A DNA stretch of 64,000 nt, taken from assembly GCA_902559985.1 (NCBI GenBank), contig CACEJY010000003.1, positions 1 to 64,000 on the forward strand, written 5' to 3'. This DNA comes from an uncultured SAR116 cluster alpha proteobacterium. GTDB taxonomy: Bacteria > Pseudomonadota > Alphaproteobacteria > Puniceispirillales > Puniceispirillaceae. Both the position numbers and the translations under genes were made by a program. Shown piece by piece: positions 35,794 to 45,838 of the stretch. The notes under the pieces were generated by a model that was given only the letters and a program-made list of their open reading frames with translations, searched no databases and was not told the DNA's origin. How positions within the stretch are numbered: the stretch's first letter is position 1; every line of letters starts with the position of its first letter.

Positions 35794-36786
35794 ATGAGTG
35801 ATCAGCCAACTGGCAAACCGGGTGTGGCAATGATGGTTGCAGATGATGAGTTGTTTGCGCTGGCAGCCAACTGGCACGCTGCTGGGCATGATCTTGCGCT
35901 GGCATTTGTGATTAGCACATGGGGCTCGTCACCTCGTCAAATAGGCAGCCTTATGCTGGTTCGAGGTGATATGCAGATTGCTGGATCGGTATCAGGGGGA
36001 TGTGTGGAGGCTGCGGTTATTGATTCAGCTCAAGAATCGATCAAAAATGGCAGGTCGCAACGGTTGGACTTTGGCGTTGCCGATGCCATAGCTTGGGAAG
36101 TTGGGCTGTCTTGCGGTGGTAAGATTTCAATTTTGGTGATGGCCGTGTCCGAGGCGGGGTTTCCTCCACACCTTTTGACTAGTGGAGTGGAATCTCTTGC
36201 GGAGCGACAGACGGTTTGTTTTCGCCTTCCTGTTAACGGTGGGCATGCCCAAAAGTCAGAGAAAGTGTTCGAGGCAAGTAAGCTTGAGGGTGATGAGTTC
36301 TTGTTTGCGCAGGCTCCGCGACCGCAGTTAATAATCATCGGCGCGGTTCATATAAGCCAGCATCTCGCCTCAATGGCTATTCAAACTGGTTTTGATGTTA
36401 CGGTGATTGATCCAAGACGCACTTTTGCCACTGCCGAGAGATTTCCGGGAATAAAGTTGGTCTTTGATTGGCCTGATATTGCGCTTGGTGATATTAGCCT
36501 TGACGGCGAGACATCTCTTGTCGCTCTCACTCATGATCCTAAGATCGATGATACCGCTCTTCATCAGGTGCTTGGCAAGCCCTTGTTCCACATTGCCTGT
36601 CTTGGCAGTCGGCGCACTCATGCGGCGCGCCTTGAACGATTGTCAGAGGCTGGGTTTTCTGACGCAGACACAGCGAGGATTAAAGGGCCAGCAGGGCTAA
36701 ATATTGGAGCAAAAACACCAGCTGAAATTGCGGTTTCGGTGTTGGGTGAACTTGTTGCCGCCTATCGCGGCAGGGCGCTGCAATGA
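35794..36786 (+). CDS. XdhC/CoxI family molybdenum-enzyme maturation protein
   Basis: LALAFVISTWGSSPRQIGSLMLVRGDMQIAGSVSGGCVEAAVI, VALTHDPKIDDTAL, CLGSRRTHAARLERL. Confidence 0.93.
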   Translation: MSDQPTGKPGVAMMVADDELFALAANWHAAGHDLALAFVISTWGSSPRQIGSLMLVRGDMQIAGSVSGGCVEAAVIDSAQESIKNGRSQRLDFGVADAIAWEVGLSCGGKISILVMAVSEAGFPPHLLTSGVESLAERQTVCFRLPVNGGHAQKSEKVFEASKLEGDEFLFAQAPRPQLIIIGAVHISQHLASMAIQTGFDVTVIDPRRTFATAERFPGIKLVFDWPDIALGDISLDGETSLVALTHDPKIDDTALHQVLGKPLFHIACLGSRRTHAARLERLSEAGFSDADTARIKGPAGLNIGAKTPAEIAVSVLGELVAAYRGRALQ

Positions 36787-36851
36787 AGTTGTCCAATTTT
36801 GCTGATGAGGGCCGCTATGGCCTGATATTAGTCCATCGCTATGCTCGTTGA
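36783..36851 (+). other. 22-codon mini-ORF bridging xdhC stop and mobA-like start
   Basis: ATGA overlap with xdhC stop; MKLSNFADEGRYGLILVHRYAR then TGA just inside the downstream ORF start (ATG 36841). Confidence 0.5.
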
Positions 36852-37482
36852 AAGCCCGCCAGCAGAAGCAAAAGTTGCGGGCATTATTCTCGCTGCTGGT
36901 GCGTCACGCCGGATGGGCTCGGTGAATAAGCTGCTGGCATCAATTGCTGGCAAGCCGTTAGTCCGGCATGCGGTTGAATCCTTTGTTGCTACGTCATTAT
37001 CTCCAATCATTGTAGTGGTTGGATATGAGTCGGATAAGGTTGCGGCCGTGCTTGAAGGGTTACCCGTGCGATTGGTTTTCAACCCTGACCATGCTACCGG
37101 GCAGGGATCATCAGTGGGAGTTGGTGTAGAAGCTCTCGATAATAATGTAACTGATGCGATGATTGGGCTTGGTGACATGCCACTGTTGCCATCTACATTG
37201 CTGGATTCTCTTATTCACACGCATATTGGTCGTGAGGGGCATGCGTGCAATATTACAATACCGGTGTTCGAGGGGCAACGCGGTAATCCGGTGCTGTGGG
37301 GTAAGACTTTTTTCCCCAAATTAATAGCCCTTACCGGTGATCGTGGTGGACGACAATTGTTGAATGACCATAAGGCTGCGCATCATTTGATAGCATGTGA
37401 TCATTCGAGTGTTTTGCGCGATGTTGATACTGTGGATGCGCTTGCCGCTATTGTCAGTGAGGCTGAAAAGGATCTCCAATAA
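36841..37482 (+). CDS. MobA/MocA-like molybdenum cofactor nucleotidyltransferase
   Basis: VAGIILAAGASRRMGSVNKLLASIAGKPLVRH, NPDHATGQGSSV, MIGLGDMPLL. Confidence 0.92.
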   Translation: MLVESPPAEAKVAGIILAAGASRRMGSVNKLLASIAGKPLVRHAVESFVATSLSPIIVVVGYESDKVAAVLEGLPVRLVFNPDHATGQGSSVGVGVEALDNNVTDAMIGLGDMPLLPSTLLDSLIHTHIGREGHACNITIPVFEGQRGNPVLWGKTFFPKLIALTGDRGGRQLLNDHKAAHHLIACDHSSVLRDVDTVDALAAIVSEAEKDLQ

Positions 37483-37486
37483 ACGC

Positions 37487-38893
37487 TCAAATAGGATGAT
37501 TATTTGAGATATTGGTTTTTCGTGTTTTTTGCCCGGTAAAGATTCCACCAACAAGTGGCAGCGCAACTTGGTTGGCAATAAACAGCGATAGTATCATGCC
37601 GGTTAAAACACTTGTGGCAATTCCATACCACACACCAACCACGCCAAAACCCCAGACATAAACAAAGACAAAGCTAAAAAAAGCCACGCCAAAAGCCTGC
37701 CGGTAAATGCCGATAAGCAGGGTCCATATGGGCCTCTTCAGGGCTTGCAGGAACGAGTTTATGGCAAACAACATCATATAGATTGGCAGCACAAAAACAT
37801 CGATGCGCAGATAGCTTACCCCAATGTCAATGACTGCACGGTCAGAGGTGAAACTGCGCATTAAAAGTGGAGCGGAAAAATACAATAATGGGCATGCAAC
37901 AAACATAAAAACCCAGCCGAATTTCCAGCAAGTAAGCAAGGCCATGCGCACTCGTTCGGACTGGTTAGCACCAAAATTTTGGGCGGCGATAGGTAGTAAT
38001 GCACCTGTCAATCCAAAAACTGGCAATAAGAATAACTGCTCTACCCGCAAAGCAACTCCATAGGCGGCTACGGCTGGAGTGCCGAATGTTTTGAGATAAA
38101 ATTGGACAATGAAGCCGGCGGTAAACATAACAAGCATGGTGAATGTTGTTGGCAATAGCTGCGCTAGAATTTGACGATATAAAGCCAGATTTGGTAAAAT
38201 ATTGTTGAGGGTATTAGCATCAAGTAAACCTGATCGCATTAATCTAAAGCCAATATAAACCATTACGCCGGTTTGACTTATTACCGTTGCAGCGGCGATG
38301 CCATCAAAACCCAACCCGCCCCAAATGCCGGGAATGCCAAACATCATCAATGGATTCAGCCCAATATTTGCAAAAAAGGCCCCAATAAGCGCATATTGCA
38401 TTGAAACAGTATCGCCTTGAGCTTGCAAAATTCCATTTAGACCATAACCCATAATGAATCCGGGCAAGCTTAAAATTAAGATCATGAAATAGGCCTCTCC
38501 GGCCGTACGGTATGCTCCTTCGGTGGAAATAATTGCCAGCAAATGGGGGCCGATAACGCGCGCCGCAACAATCAGCAAGACCGACGTTACAATCGAAAAG
38601 CCAATGCCTTGGGCGGCAATGATGCTGGCATCTGTAGTTTTTTTTGCTCCTATGGCATTACCGACAAGGGCGGTCATCGCAGCGCTTAAGCCAAACCCAA
38701 TTGTCACAAAAATAAAAAAGGCCTGAAAGGAAATGGCGAGGCCCGCCTGAGCATTAGTCCCAATCATGCCGGCAAAAAATACGTCGACAACATTGTATAA
38801 TGTGGAAAAGACCATTCCAATGGCAGCGGGAACGGCCAACCGCATAAAATGTTTTGCAAGGGAGCCAGTTGTTAAATCATATGTTTTTGTCAT
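37487..38893 (-). CDS. MATE family efflux transporter
   Basis: 468 aa; LAVPAAIGMVFSTLYNVVDVFFAGMIGT, 12-TM pattern. Confidence 0.93.
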   Translation of the reverse strand: MTKTYDLTTGSLAKHFMRLAVPAAIGMVFSTLYNVVDVFFAGMIGTNAQAGLAISFQAFFIFVTIGFGLSAAMTALVGNAIGAKKTTDASIIAAQGIGFSIVTSVLLIVAARVIGPHLLAIISTEGAYRTAGEAYFMILILSLPGFIMGYGLNGILQAQGDTVSMQYALIGAFFANIGLNPLMMFGIPGIWGGLGFDGIAAATVISQTGVMVYIGFRLMRSGLLDANTLNNILPNLALYRQILAQLLPTTFTMLVMFTAGFIVQFYLKTFGTPAVAAYGVALRVEQLFLLPVFGLTGALLPIAAQNFGANQSERVRMALLTCWKFGWVFMFVACPLLYFSAPLLMRSFTSDRAVIDIGVSYLRIDVFVLPIYMMLFAINSFLQALKRPIWTLLIGIYRQAFGVAFFSFVFVYVWGFGVVGVWYGIATSVLTGMILSLFIANQVALPLVGGIFTGQKTRKTNISNNHPI

Positions 38894-39017
38894 AGCGTCT
38901 CAATACGCTTCAATGATGATGGTATCAATCTCCTTTTTGCTGGAATGCTCATGGACGGCTTCAGGTGAAAAAAAATTGAGTGAAAGCCAATATGTAGCAA
39001 TCTGTGATATGCCGAAT

Positions 39018-40106
39018 TTATTGCCCAGCCTCAGCGATGCGGTAAAGCCCACCTTCTTCTTCGTCACTCAGCAAAAGAACACTTCCGTCATACGCAATCG
39101 CTACGTCACGGACGCGGCCAATTGCACCATCCATCATGACAGATTCTCGCGCTGGCAAACCGTTTTCAAGAACTACTAAATAGAGCTGCTTGAACTTTAA
39201 TGAGCCGACAAGCAAATGCCCGTTCAAGAATGGGAACATATCACCCTTGTAAAAAGCCATTCCTGATGGCGCAATAGAGGGTGTCCAAACCCATACTGGA
39301 TCGGTTAAGCCAGGGGCACTTGTGCCGCTGCCGATGCTGCCTCCAAGATACTCCTTGCCATGGCTGACTTTGGGCCAACCATAATTATGTCCAGCATTAA
39401 TGATATTGATTTCATCCCCACCGCGTGGACCATGTTCATGGGCCCAGAGCACGCCGGTTTCCGGGTTTATGGCCAATCCCTGAGGGTTGCGATGACCCTT
39501 AGATAGTATTTCAGGTGCCCAGCCTCGAAGGTTTGGATTATTGGGAGCTGGGGTGCCATCATGTAATAATCTAATGACAGCGCCACCATGAAGTGATGGG
39601 TTCTGTGCATCATGCCGGTTACCGCGGTCTCCAAGACTAGCATATAAATATTGCTGATCAATGGCCAACCGACAGCCATAATGGATGGCACTTATTTCTT
39701 GATTATTCGCTTTGAAAATTGTTTGCCTGTCAGTTAAATCAATACCACCAAATTTGGCCTTATCAATCGCGGTTACCGTTTTATCTCCGATAAGCAGGCT
39801 GTAGCAAAGATAGACTGTTACGCTACCATCATCAGGGTTTTGATGCACAGCAACATCCAGCATTCCACCTTGGCGTGTGGCCTGAACAGTCGGCACATTT
39901 GCAATGGTATCGCGTTCGCCTGTCAACAGATTAACAAGATACAAATTGCCTCCTCTTTCAGTAACAAATAAATGTTGATCATCCAAAAAATCCATACCCC
40001 AAGGATGCGATAGTGTGGCTCCGATTTGTTGGATAAGAGGTGCTGCTGCAGTGGGTGTGTTTATACTGGCAAGGACTATCCAAATAATTGCTATCAGGGG
40101 TGCCAT
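39018..40106 (-). CDS. PQQ-dependent sugar (glucose/sorbosone) dehydrogenase family, exported
   Basis: ATLSHPWGMDFLDDQHLFVTERGGNLYLV, GHRNPQGLAINPETGVLWAHEHGPRGGDEINII, NYGWP; signal sequence MAPLIAIIWIVLASINTPTAAA; ORF may extend to 40184. Confidence 0.92.
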   Translation of the reverse strand: MAPLIAIIWIVLASINTPTAAAPLIQQIGATLSHPWGMDFLDDQHLFVTERGGNLYLVNLLTGERDTIANVPTVQATRQGGMLDVAVHQNPDDGSVTVYLCYSLLIGDKTVTAIDKAKFGGIDLTDRQTIFKANNQEISAIHYGCRLAIDQQYLYASLGDRGNRHDAQNPSLHGGAVIRLLHDGTPAPNNPNLRGWAPEILSKGHRNPQGLAINPETGVLWAHEHGPRGGDEINIINAGHNYGWPKVSHGKEYLGGSIGSGTSAPGLTDPVWVWTPSIAPSGMAFYKGDMFPFLNGHLLVGSLKFKQLYLVVLENGLPARESVMMDGAIGRVRDVAIAYDGSVLLLSDEEEGGLYRIAEAGQ

Positions 40107-40384
40107 ACAAGATTTGGCGACGTTGCGGGTCACAAAAGTTATTGCGGTAAAGGAAAACATGGCCTGATGTATCATGACGGTCATAGCCTATGATAGATGC
40201 TGGGTAATAGATCGTGTTTTATGATCTCGAGGGGGTGATTATGACGCGTTTATGTTCCATGTGACAAGAGGCAACCTTTTCCTGTGGCAACGCGACGCAC
40301 AAGATATTTTCCCCTGTCGTAAATATTAAACGTGGGTTAGAATTAAACGTTTGTAATTTATGGAAAGGCTTAATCACGCGGTTG

Positions 40385-40717
40385 ATGACAACAATTGACT
40401 TCACACATTTTGCATCTGTGATCCGCGCCGAGATGGGTCAGCTAAAGGTGCTGAGCGAAACTGCAAAAGAGAGCCGAGCGCCTGTTGGGCTAGATCAGCA
40501 ATCGGTTGGCCGATTATCGCGCATGGATGCTATACAGCAGCAATCAATGGAACTCGCCACTGAGGATCGACGCCAGCAGCGGTTAACGGCGCTTGCTGCG
40601 GCACTGCTGCGAATTAAGGCTGGTGATTACGGGTATTGCCTGAAATGTGATGATGAAATATCTGCTGGCCGACTTGCAGCCGATCCAGCTGTATCCTTAT
40701 GCATCGGATGCGCCTGA
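40385..40717 (+). CDS. DksA/TraR-type C4 zinc finger protein
   Basis: AALLRIKAGDYGYCLKCDDEISAGRLAADPAVSLCIGCA (CxxC...CxxC). Confidence 0.9.
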   Translation: MTTIDFTHFASVIRAEMGQLKVLSETAKESRAPVGLDQQSVGRLSRMDAIQQQSMELATEDRRQQRLTALAAALLRIKAGDYGYCLKCDDEISAGRLAADPAVSLCIGCA

Positions 40718-40836
40718 TGGCTTTAATCTGTAGTGGGTGGTGTTGATGGTTTGTTTATTGGAGTTTCGATTAGATAGAAGGTTAAAACCATAATATTTTA
40801 AAGTAGAGATGAAACCCTTTGGGGAGAGAGTTTGAA

Positions 40837-43332
40837 ATGACAAATCAGGCGAATTTAGCAAAAGAGGTGGAGGCACAGCCAACGAGGAAACTCCCGTCGT
40901 CCGCTCGTGCGGTCGTGATTGGTGGCGGTGCCGTTGGCTGTTCAGTTCTTTATCATTTGGCTGAAATGGGATGGACTGATTGTGTTTTGTTGGAAAAGAA
41001 CGAACTAACGTCAGGTTCAACATGGCATGCGGCAGGGAATTGCCCAAATTTTGTTGGCTCATGGACGATGATGAAAATTCAGTCCTACTCTACCCAACTT
41101 TATCGCAAGCTCGGTGACCTGGTGGATTACCCCATGAATTATCATGTCACTGGTGCCATACGTTTGGCGCACAGTCGCCAGCGCATGGAAGAATTCCGGC
41201 ATGTTCAATCGATGGGTCGGCATATGGGCATAGAATTTGAGGAAATGTCGAATAGTGACATGCAGGCGATGTATCCCTTTCTTGAAACACATGATCTTTA
41301 CGGTGGCCAGTGGGATCCCCTAGACGGTGATATTGATCCGGCACAATTGACCCAAGCGCTAGCCAAAGGTGCGCGCGATATGGGTGCAAAGATCGTTCGG
41401 TTTTGTCCTGTTACTGGCGTTGAACATGTTGACGGTGAATGGGAAATTTCCACACCAAATGGGAAAATTCGTGCTGAATATGTGATTAATGCAGCTGGGT
41501 ACCGTGCTGCCGAACTGGGTGCGATGTTTGGCCGTGATGTGCCATGTATATCATTGGCACATCAGTATTTAATTACCGAACCTATTCCTGAATTGACAGC
41601 ACGTAACAAAAAGCTGCCCTTGATCAGGGACCCGGATAGTTCCTATTATCTGCGGCAGGAAAAAGACGGTCTACTGCTTGGCCCTTATGAAAAGAACTGC
41701 CGAGCACATTGGCTGGAGGCTGATGATCCAATGCCAGATGATTTTTCCTTTCAGCTCTATAACGATGATCTTGAACGTCTGGAATGGTATATTGAAGATG
41801 CCTGTGCGCGAGTGCCACTTCTTGGTACTGCGGGCATTAAAAGGGTGGTAAATGGGCCCATACCATATACACCGGATGGTCTCCCGTTAATCGGACCAAT
41901 GCCGGGTGTGCCTAACGCGTTTGAGGCGTGTGTCTTTACCTTTGGTATTGTGCAGGCGGGCGGGGCTGGCAAGCTGCTTGCTGAGATGATTGTTGAGGGT
42001 GAAACCGAGAGTGATAGCTGGGCGGTTGACCCGCGCAGATTTACGGATCATGTCGATGTTCGCTACACGGCGGCCAAAGCTATTGAAACCTATAGCCATG
42101 AATACGCTATGCATTTTCCGCAGATCCAATGGCCAGCAGGGCGGAAGGCTAAATGCTCGCCGCTTTATGACCGGCTGGAAGAAGCCGGGGCCGAATTCGG
42201 CAGCTATGGTGGCTGGGAACGGGCGGACTGGTTCCCGTCAAATGACGATGACCGCCTGGCCGCGAATAGCTATGATCGGCAGCATTGGTTTGATACGGTT
42301 GGGGAGGAATGCCGTCATGTTGCAGCCCATGCTGGCATTATAGAGTTGACTGGGTTTTCTCGGTTTCATGTCAGTGGGGTGGGGGCAGATGATTGGCTGA
42401 AGTCGCAAATCACAGGTAATTTGCCACTCGTTGGCCGCATTGGTCTGGTTTATTTTGCTTCCCCAAAAGGCAAGGTTTTGAGCGAAATGACCATGACCCG
42501 CGTTGCCGAAAATGACTATTTGTTGATGACTGGTGCCGGTGCCTATTGGCATGATCGTGATTTACTGAATGCCAGCCTTTCGGAAAATAAAAGTATTAGC
42601 ATCGCTGATGTAACGCGAGACCTTGCCACGTTGCTGGTGACTGGACCAAAATCACCAGCCATCCTGGCGGCGGTGACAAGTCAAACAACATCAACTGAAG
42701 ATTTTCCATGGCTAAGCCATCAGAAAGTGAGAATTGCTGGCTCTGAAGTAACTGCCATCCGTGTGTCATATGCCGGTGAAGCTGGATTTGAGCTGCATTG
42801 CAAAATGAGTGATGTTGTTTCGGTTTATGACTCTGTTTTGGCAGCTGGTGCGGCGCATGAGTTACGATCCTTTGGCATGCTGGCACTTGACTCGATGCGG
42901 CTGGAAAAAGGCTATCGATCGTGGAAAGCTGATTTGACATCTGACTATACGATGCTGGAGTCTGGGCTTGACCGCTGGGTCAATTTCAACAAGGAAGATT
43001 TTGTTGGGCGGGCTGCACTCCAAAACGAAAGTCAGGCAGGCAGCGGCCGTGAATTTGTAACCCTCGTTCTGGATGATCCTGAGGATGATGGTCCATTTGG
43101 CGAGGCAGTTTATTTAAGTAGTGTTGTAATTGATGGCGCCGATGCTGGGCTGGTTGTCTCGAGCGGCTATGGGCACCGAGTAGGAGCATCAATTGCCATG
43201 GCGGTTGTTGATCGCAAACCCTTAAAAAGTGGCTCAGAGATATCGGTGCATGTGCTCGGCCGTCCACGCCGCGCCACGCTGATTGAGGGGCATGTACTTT
43301 ATGATCCTGAAAATACCAAAATGAAGGGGTAA
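40837..43332 (+). CDS. FAD-dependent oxidoreductase fused to GcvT-like domain (dimethylglycine/sarcosine dehydrogenase family), paralog 1
   Basis: AVVIGGGAVGCSVLYHLAEMGW, SGSTWHAAGN (covalent-FAD His motif), C-terminal GcvT segment VSYAGEAGFELHC...MLALDSMRLEKGYRSW. Confidence 0.93.
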   Translation: MTNQANLAKEVEAQPTRKLPSSARAVVIGGGAVGCSVLYHLAEMGWTDCVLLEKNELTSGSTWHAAGNCPNFVGSWTMMKIQSYSTQLYRKLGDLVDYPMNYHVTGAIRLAHSRQRMEEFRHVQSMGRHMGIEFEEMSNSDMQAMYPFLETHDLYGGQWDPLDGDIDPAQLTQALAKGARDMGAKIVRFCPVTGVEHVDGEWEISTPNGKIRAEYVINAAGYRAAELGAMFGRDVPCISLAHQYLITEPIPELTARNKKLPLIRDPDSSYYLRQEKDGLLLGPYEKNCRAHWLEADDPMPDDFSFQLYNDDLERLEWYIEDACARVPLLGTAGIKRVVNGPIPYTPDGLPLIGPMPGVPNAFEACVFTFGIVQAGGAGKLLAEMIVEGETESDSWAVDPRRFTDHVDVRYTAAKAIETYSHEYAMHFPQIQWPAGRKAKCSPLYDRLEEAGAEFGSYGGWERADWFPSNDDDRLAANSYDRQHWFDTVGEECRHVAAHAGIIELTGFSRFHVSGVGADDWLKSQITGNLPLVGRIGLVYFASPKGKVLSEMTMTRVAENDYLLMTGAGAYWHDRDLLNASLSENKSISIADVTRDLATLLVTGPKSPAILAAVTSQTTSTEDFPWLSHQKVRIAGSEVTAIRVSYAGEAGFELHCKMSDVVSVYDSVLAAGAAHELRSFGMLALDSMRLEKGYRSWKADLTSDYTMLESGLDRWVNFNKEDFVGRAALQNESQAGSGREFVTLVLDDPEDDGPFGEAVYLSSVVIDGADAGLVVSSGYGHRVGASIAMAVVDRKPLKSGSEISVHVLGRPRRATLIEGHVLYDPENTKMKG

Positions 43333-43336
43333 TTAG

Positions 43337-45808
43337 ATGCAAGTCCCATCAAGAGCGCGTGCGGTAATTATTGGTGGCGGCGTTGTTGGCTGCTCAATTG
43401 CATATCATCTTGGCAAATTGGGCTGGCGCGATGTTGTGCTGCTGGAACGTAAGCAATTAACCTGCGGCACAACATGGCATGCGGCGGGGCTGATTGCGCA
43501 ACTGCGCGCAACCCAAAATATGACGAGACTTGCCAAATATTCACAGGAACTTTATTTCGGCCTTGAAGCTGAAACAGGAGTTGCCACCGGGTTCAAGCGC
43601 AACGGATCAATCACGGTTGCGCTTACCGACGAGCGTATGGAGGAATTGAGCCGGTCAGCTGCGATGGCGCGAGCCTTCGGTGTTGAAATTGATGAGGTTA
43701 CCCCCAGCGATATCAGTAGCCTGTATCCTGAATTAATGACTGATGATGTCGTTGGCGGTGTTTGGCTGCCAAAAGATGGGCAGGCAGATCCCGTCAACAT
43801 CACTCAAGCCTTGGCAAAAGGAGCGCGTAATTTTGGTGCCTCAATACTGCAAGGGGTCAAGGTAACAGGAGTCAATCAGGCCAATGGCCGGGTCACCGGT
43901 GTTGAGACCAATCATGGGCCTATTGTGGCTGATTATGTAGTGAATGCCGGCGGCATGTGGGGGCGTGAAATTGGTGCCATGGCAGGTGTGGCGGTACCGC
44001 TTCATGCTTGCGAGCATTTTTACGTCGTGACCGAGGCAATGGCTGGTTTAACGCCAAACCTGCCGGTGCTGAGGGTGCCTGATGAATGCGCTTATTACAA
44101 AGAAGACGCCGGTAAAATCCTGCTTGGGGCGTTTGAAGCAAATTCAAAGCCATGGGGGATGAGCGGTATTCCTGAAGATTTTGAATTTGACTCGCTGCCC
44201 GAAGATTTTGATCATTTCGAACCAATTTTGGAAAAGGCTGTTGAGAGGTTTCCGTTGCTGGCTAAGACCGGTATCCAAACTTTTTTTAATGGCCCCGAGA
44301 GTTTTACCCCTGACGACCGCTATATCCTTGGTGAGGCACCAGAGTTGGGTAATTTTTTTGTTGCAGCTGGTTTTAATTCCGTCGGAATTCAATCGGCTGG
44401 TGGTGCAGGGATGGTGCTCGCTGACTGGATGGATCGTGGGGAGGCACCCATTGATCTTTGGGATGTTGACATACGCCGGATGCAACCATTTCAAGCGAAT
44501 CGAAGCTATCTGCAGAGCCGCGTTTCAGAAACCCTCGGCCTCCTATATGCTGATCATTTCCCTTACCGCCAATTTGCCTCGGCCCGCGGCGTTCGGCGCT
44601 CGCCAATCCATAGCCAACTCGAGGCAGAGGGTGCATGTTTTGGAGAGGCCTCTGGCTGGGAAAGGGCCAATTGGTTTCTGCCAAAAGCTGCGAAGAATGC
44701 TGGCAAAAAAGCTGAATATGACTATAGTTGGCGTCGTCAGAATTGGTTTGAATATAGTGCAGCAGAACATATGGCCGTACGGCAGAAGGTGGGCATATTT
44801 GACATGTCCAGCTTTGGCAAAATCAAATTAATTGGGCGTGATGCGGAGGCGGTGCTTCAGCGTATTGCGGCCAATGATGTTGCTGTGCCAGTTGGCAAGA
44901 TCGTTTATACGCAGTTTCTTAATTCCGAGGGTCATATTGAGGCTGATGTCACGATTACAAGGCTCAGCCCAGATGAATTTTTGATCGTAACTCCAGCTGC
45001 AACTATTCGACGTGACCTGCATTGGATCAACGGTCACATTCCTGATTCATCTCATGCTATTGCGGTTGATATTACCGTGTCAGAGTCTGTCTTTGTGGTG
45101 ATGGGACCAGACGCGCGTTCATTCCTGGAGCCATTAATTCCACAAAGTCTGGAAAATAAGGATTTTCCCTTTGGGACAATGCAGCCTATCGAGATTGGCC
45201 ATGCCATCGCGAGGGCACACCGTGTCAGTTATGTTGGTGAATTGGGGTGGGAGCTTTATGTATCATCTGATATGTCGGCCCATGTGTTTGAAACAATTGC
45301 CGCTCGCCGCAAAGACCACCCGCTTGCCATGTGCGGCCTCCATGCACTTGATAGCTGTCGCATTGAAAAGGGGTTTCGCCATTTTGGTCATGATATCTCA
45401 AATGAAGATCATGTATTGGAAGCCGGTTTGGGGTTTGCCGTAAAAGAAAATAAACAGCCCGGCAAGTTTGGCCCGATGATTGGCGCTGATGCGGTAAAGG
45501 CAAAGCGTAATGATGGTCTTTCGCAACGCCTAATGCAGTTTCGCTTGGAGGATCCGGATCCGCTGTTGTATCACAATGAAGCAATTTACCGTGATGGTGT
45601 GGTCATTGGCTATTTAACCAGCGGTAATTATGGTCACCATCTTGGCGGAGCCATTGGCCTTGGTTATGTCAAGTGCAGCGCTGTTGGCGAAACTGCTGAG
45701 GCCCAATTAAATTCCCATTACCAAATTGATGTTGCAGGCAAATTGTTTGATGCAGATGTAAGTTTGCGCCCGTTTTACGATCCCAAAGCACTGCAGGTAA
45801 AACTTTGA
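43337..45808 (+). CDS. FAD-dependent oxidoreductase fused to GcvT-like domain (dimethylglycine/sarcosine dehydrogenase family), paralog 2
   Basis: AVIIGGGVVGCSIAYHLGKLGW, CGTTWHAAGL, C-terminal VSYVGELGWELYV...GLHALDSCRIEKGFRHFGHDI. Confidence 0.94.
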   Translation: MQVPSRARAVIIGGGVVGCSIAYHLGKLGWRDVVLLERKQLTCGTTWHAAGLIAQLRATQNMTRLAKYSQELYFGLEAETGVATGFKRNGSITVALTDERMEELSRSAAMARAFGVEIDEVTPSDISSLYPELMTDDVVGGVWLPKDGQADPVNITQALAKGARNFGASILQGVKVTGVNQANGRVTGVETNHGPIVADYVVNAGGMWGREIGAMAGVAVPLHACEHFYVVTEAMAGLTPNLPVLRVPDECAYYKEDAGKILLGAFEANSKPWGMSGIPEDFEFDSLPEDFDHFEPILEKAVERFPLLAKTGIQTFFNGPESFTPDDRYILGEAPELGNFFVAAGFNSVGIQSAGGAGMVLADWMDRGEAPIDLWDVDIRRMQPFQANRSYLQSRVSETLGLLYADHFPYRQFASARGVRRSPIHSQLEAEGACFGEASGWERANWFLPKAAKNAGKKAEYDYSWRRQNWFEYSAAEHMAVRQKVGIFDMSSFGKIKLIGRDAEAVLQRIAANDVAVPVGKIVYTQFLNSEGHIEADVTITRLSPDEFLIVTPAATIRRDLHWINGHIPDSSHAIAVDITVSESVFVVMGPDARSFLEPLIPQSLENKDFPFGTMQPIEIGHAIARAHRVSYVGELGWELYVSSDMSAHVFETIAARRKDHPLAMCGLHALDSCRIEKGFRHFGHDISNEDHVLEAGLGFAVKENKQPGKFGPMIGADAVKAKRNDGLSQRLMQFRLEDPDPLLYHNEAIYRDGVVIGYLTSGNYGHHLGGAIGLGYVKCSAVGETAEAQLNSHYQIDVAGKLFDADVSLRPFYDPKALQVKL

Positions 45809-45838
45809 TCATGAATATCGGGTGGGGAGACACGGCGG

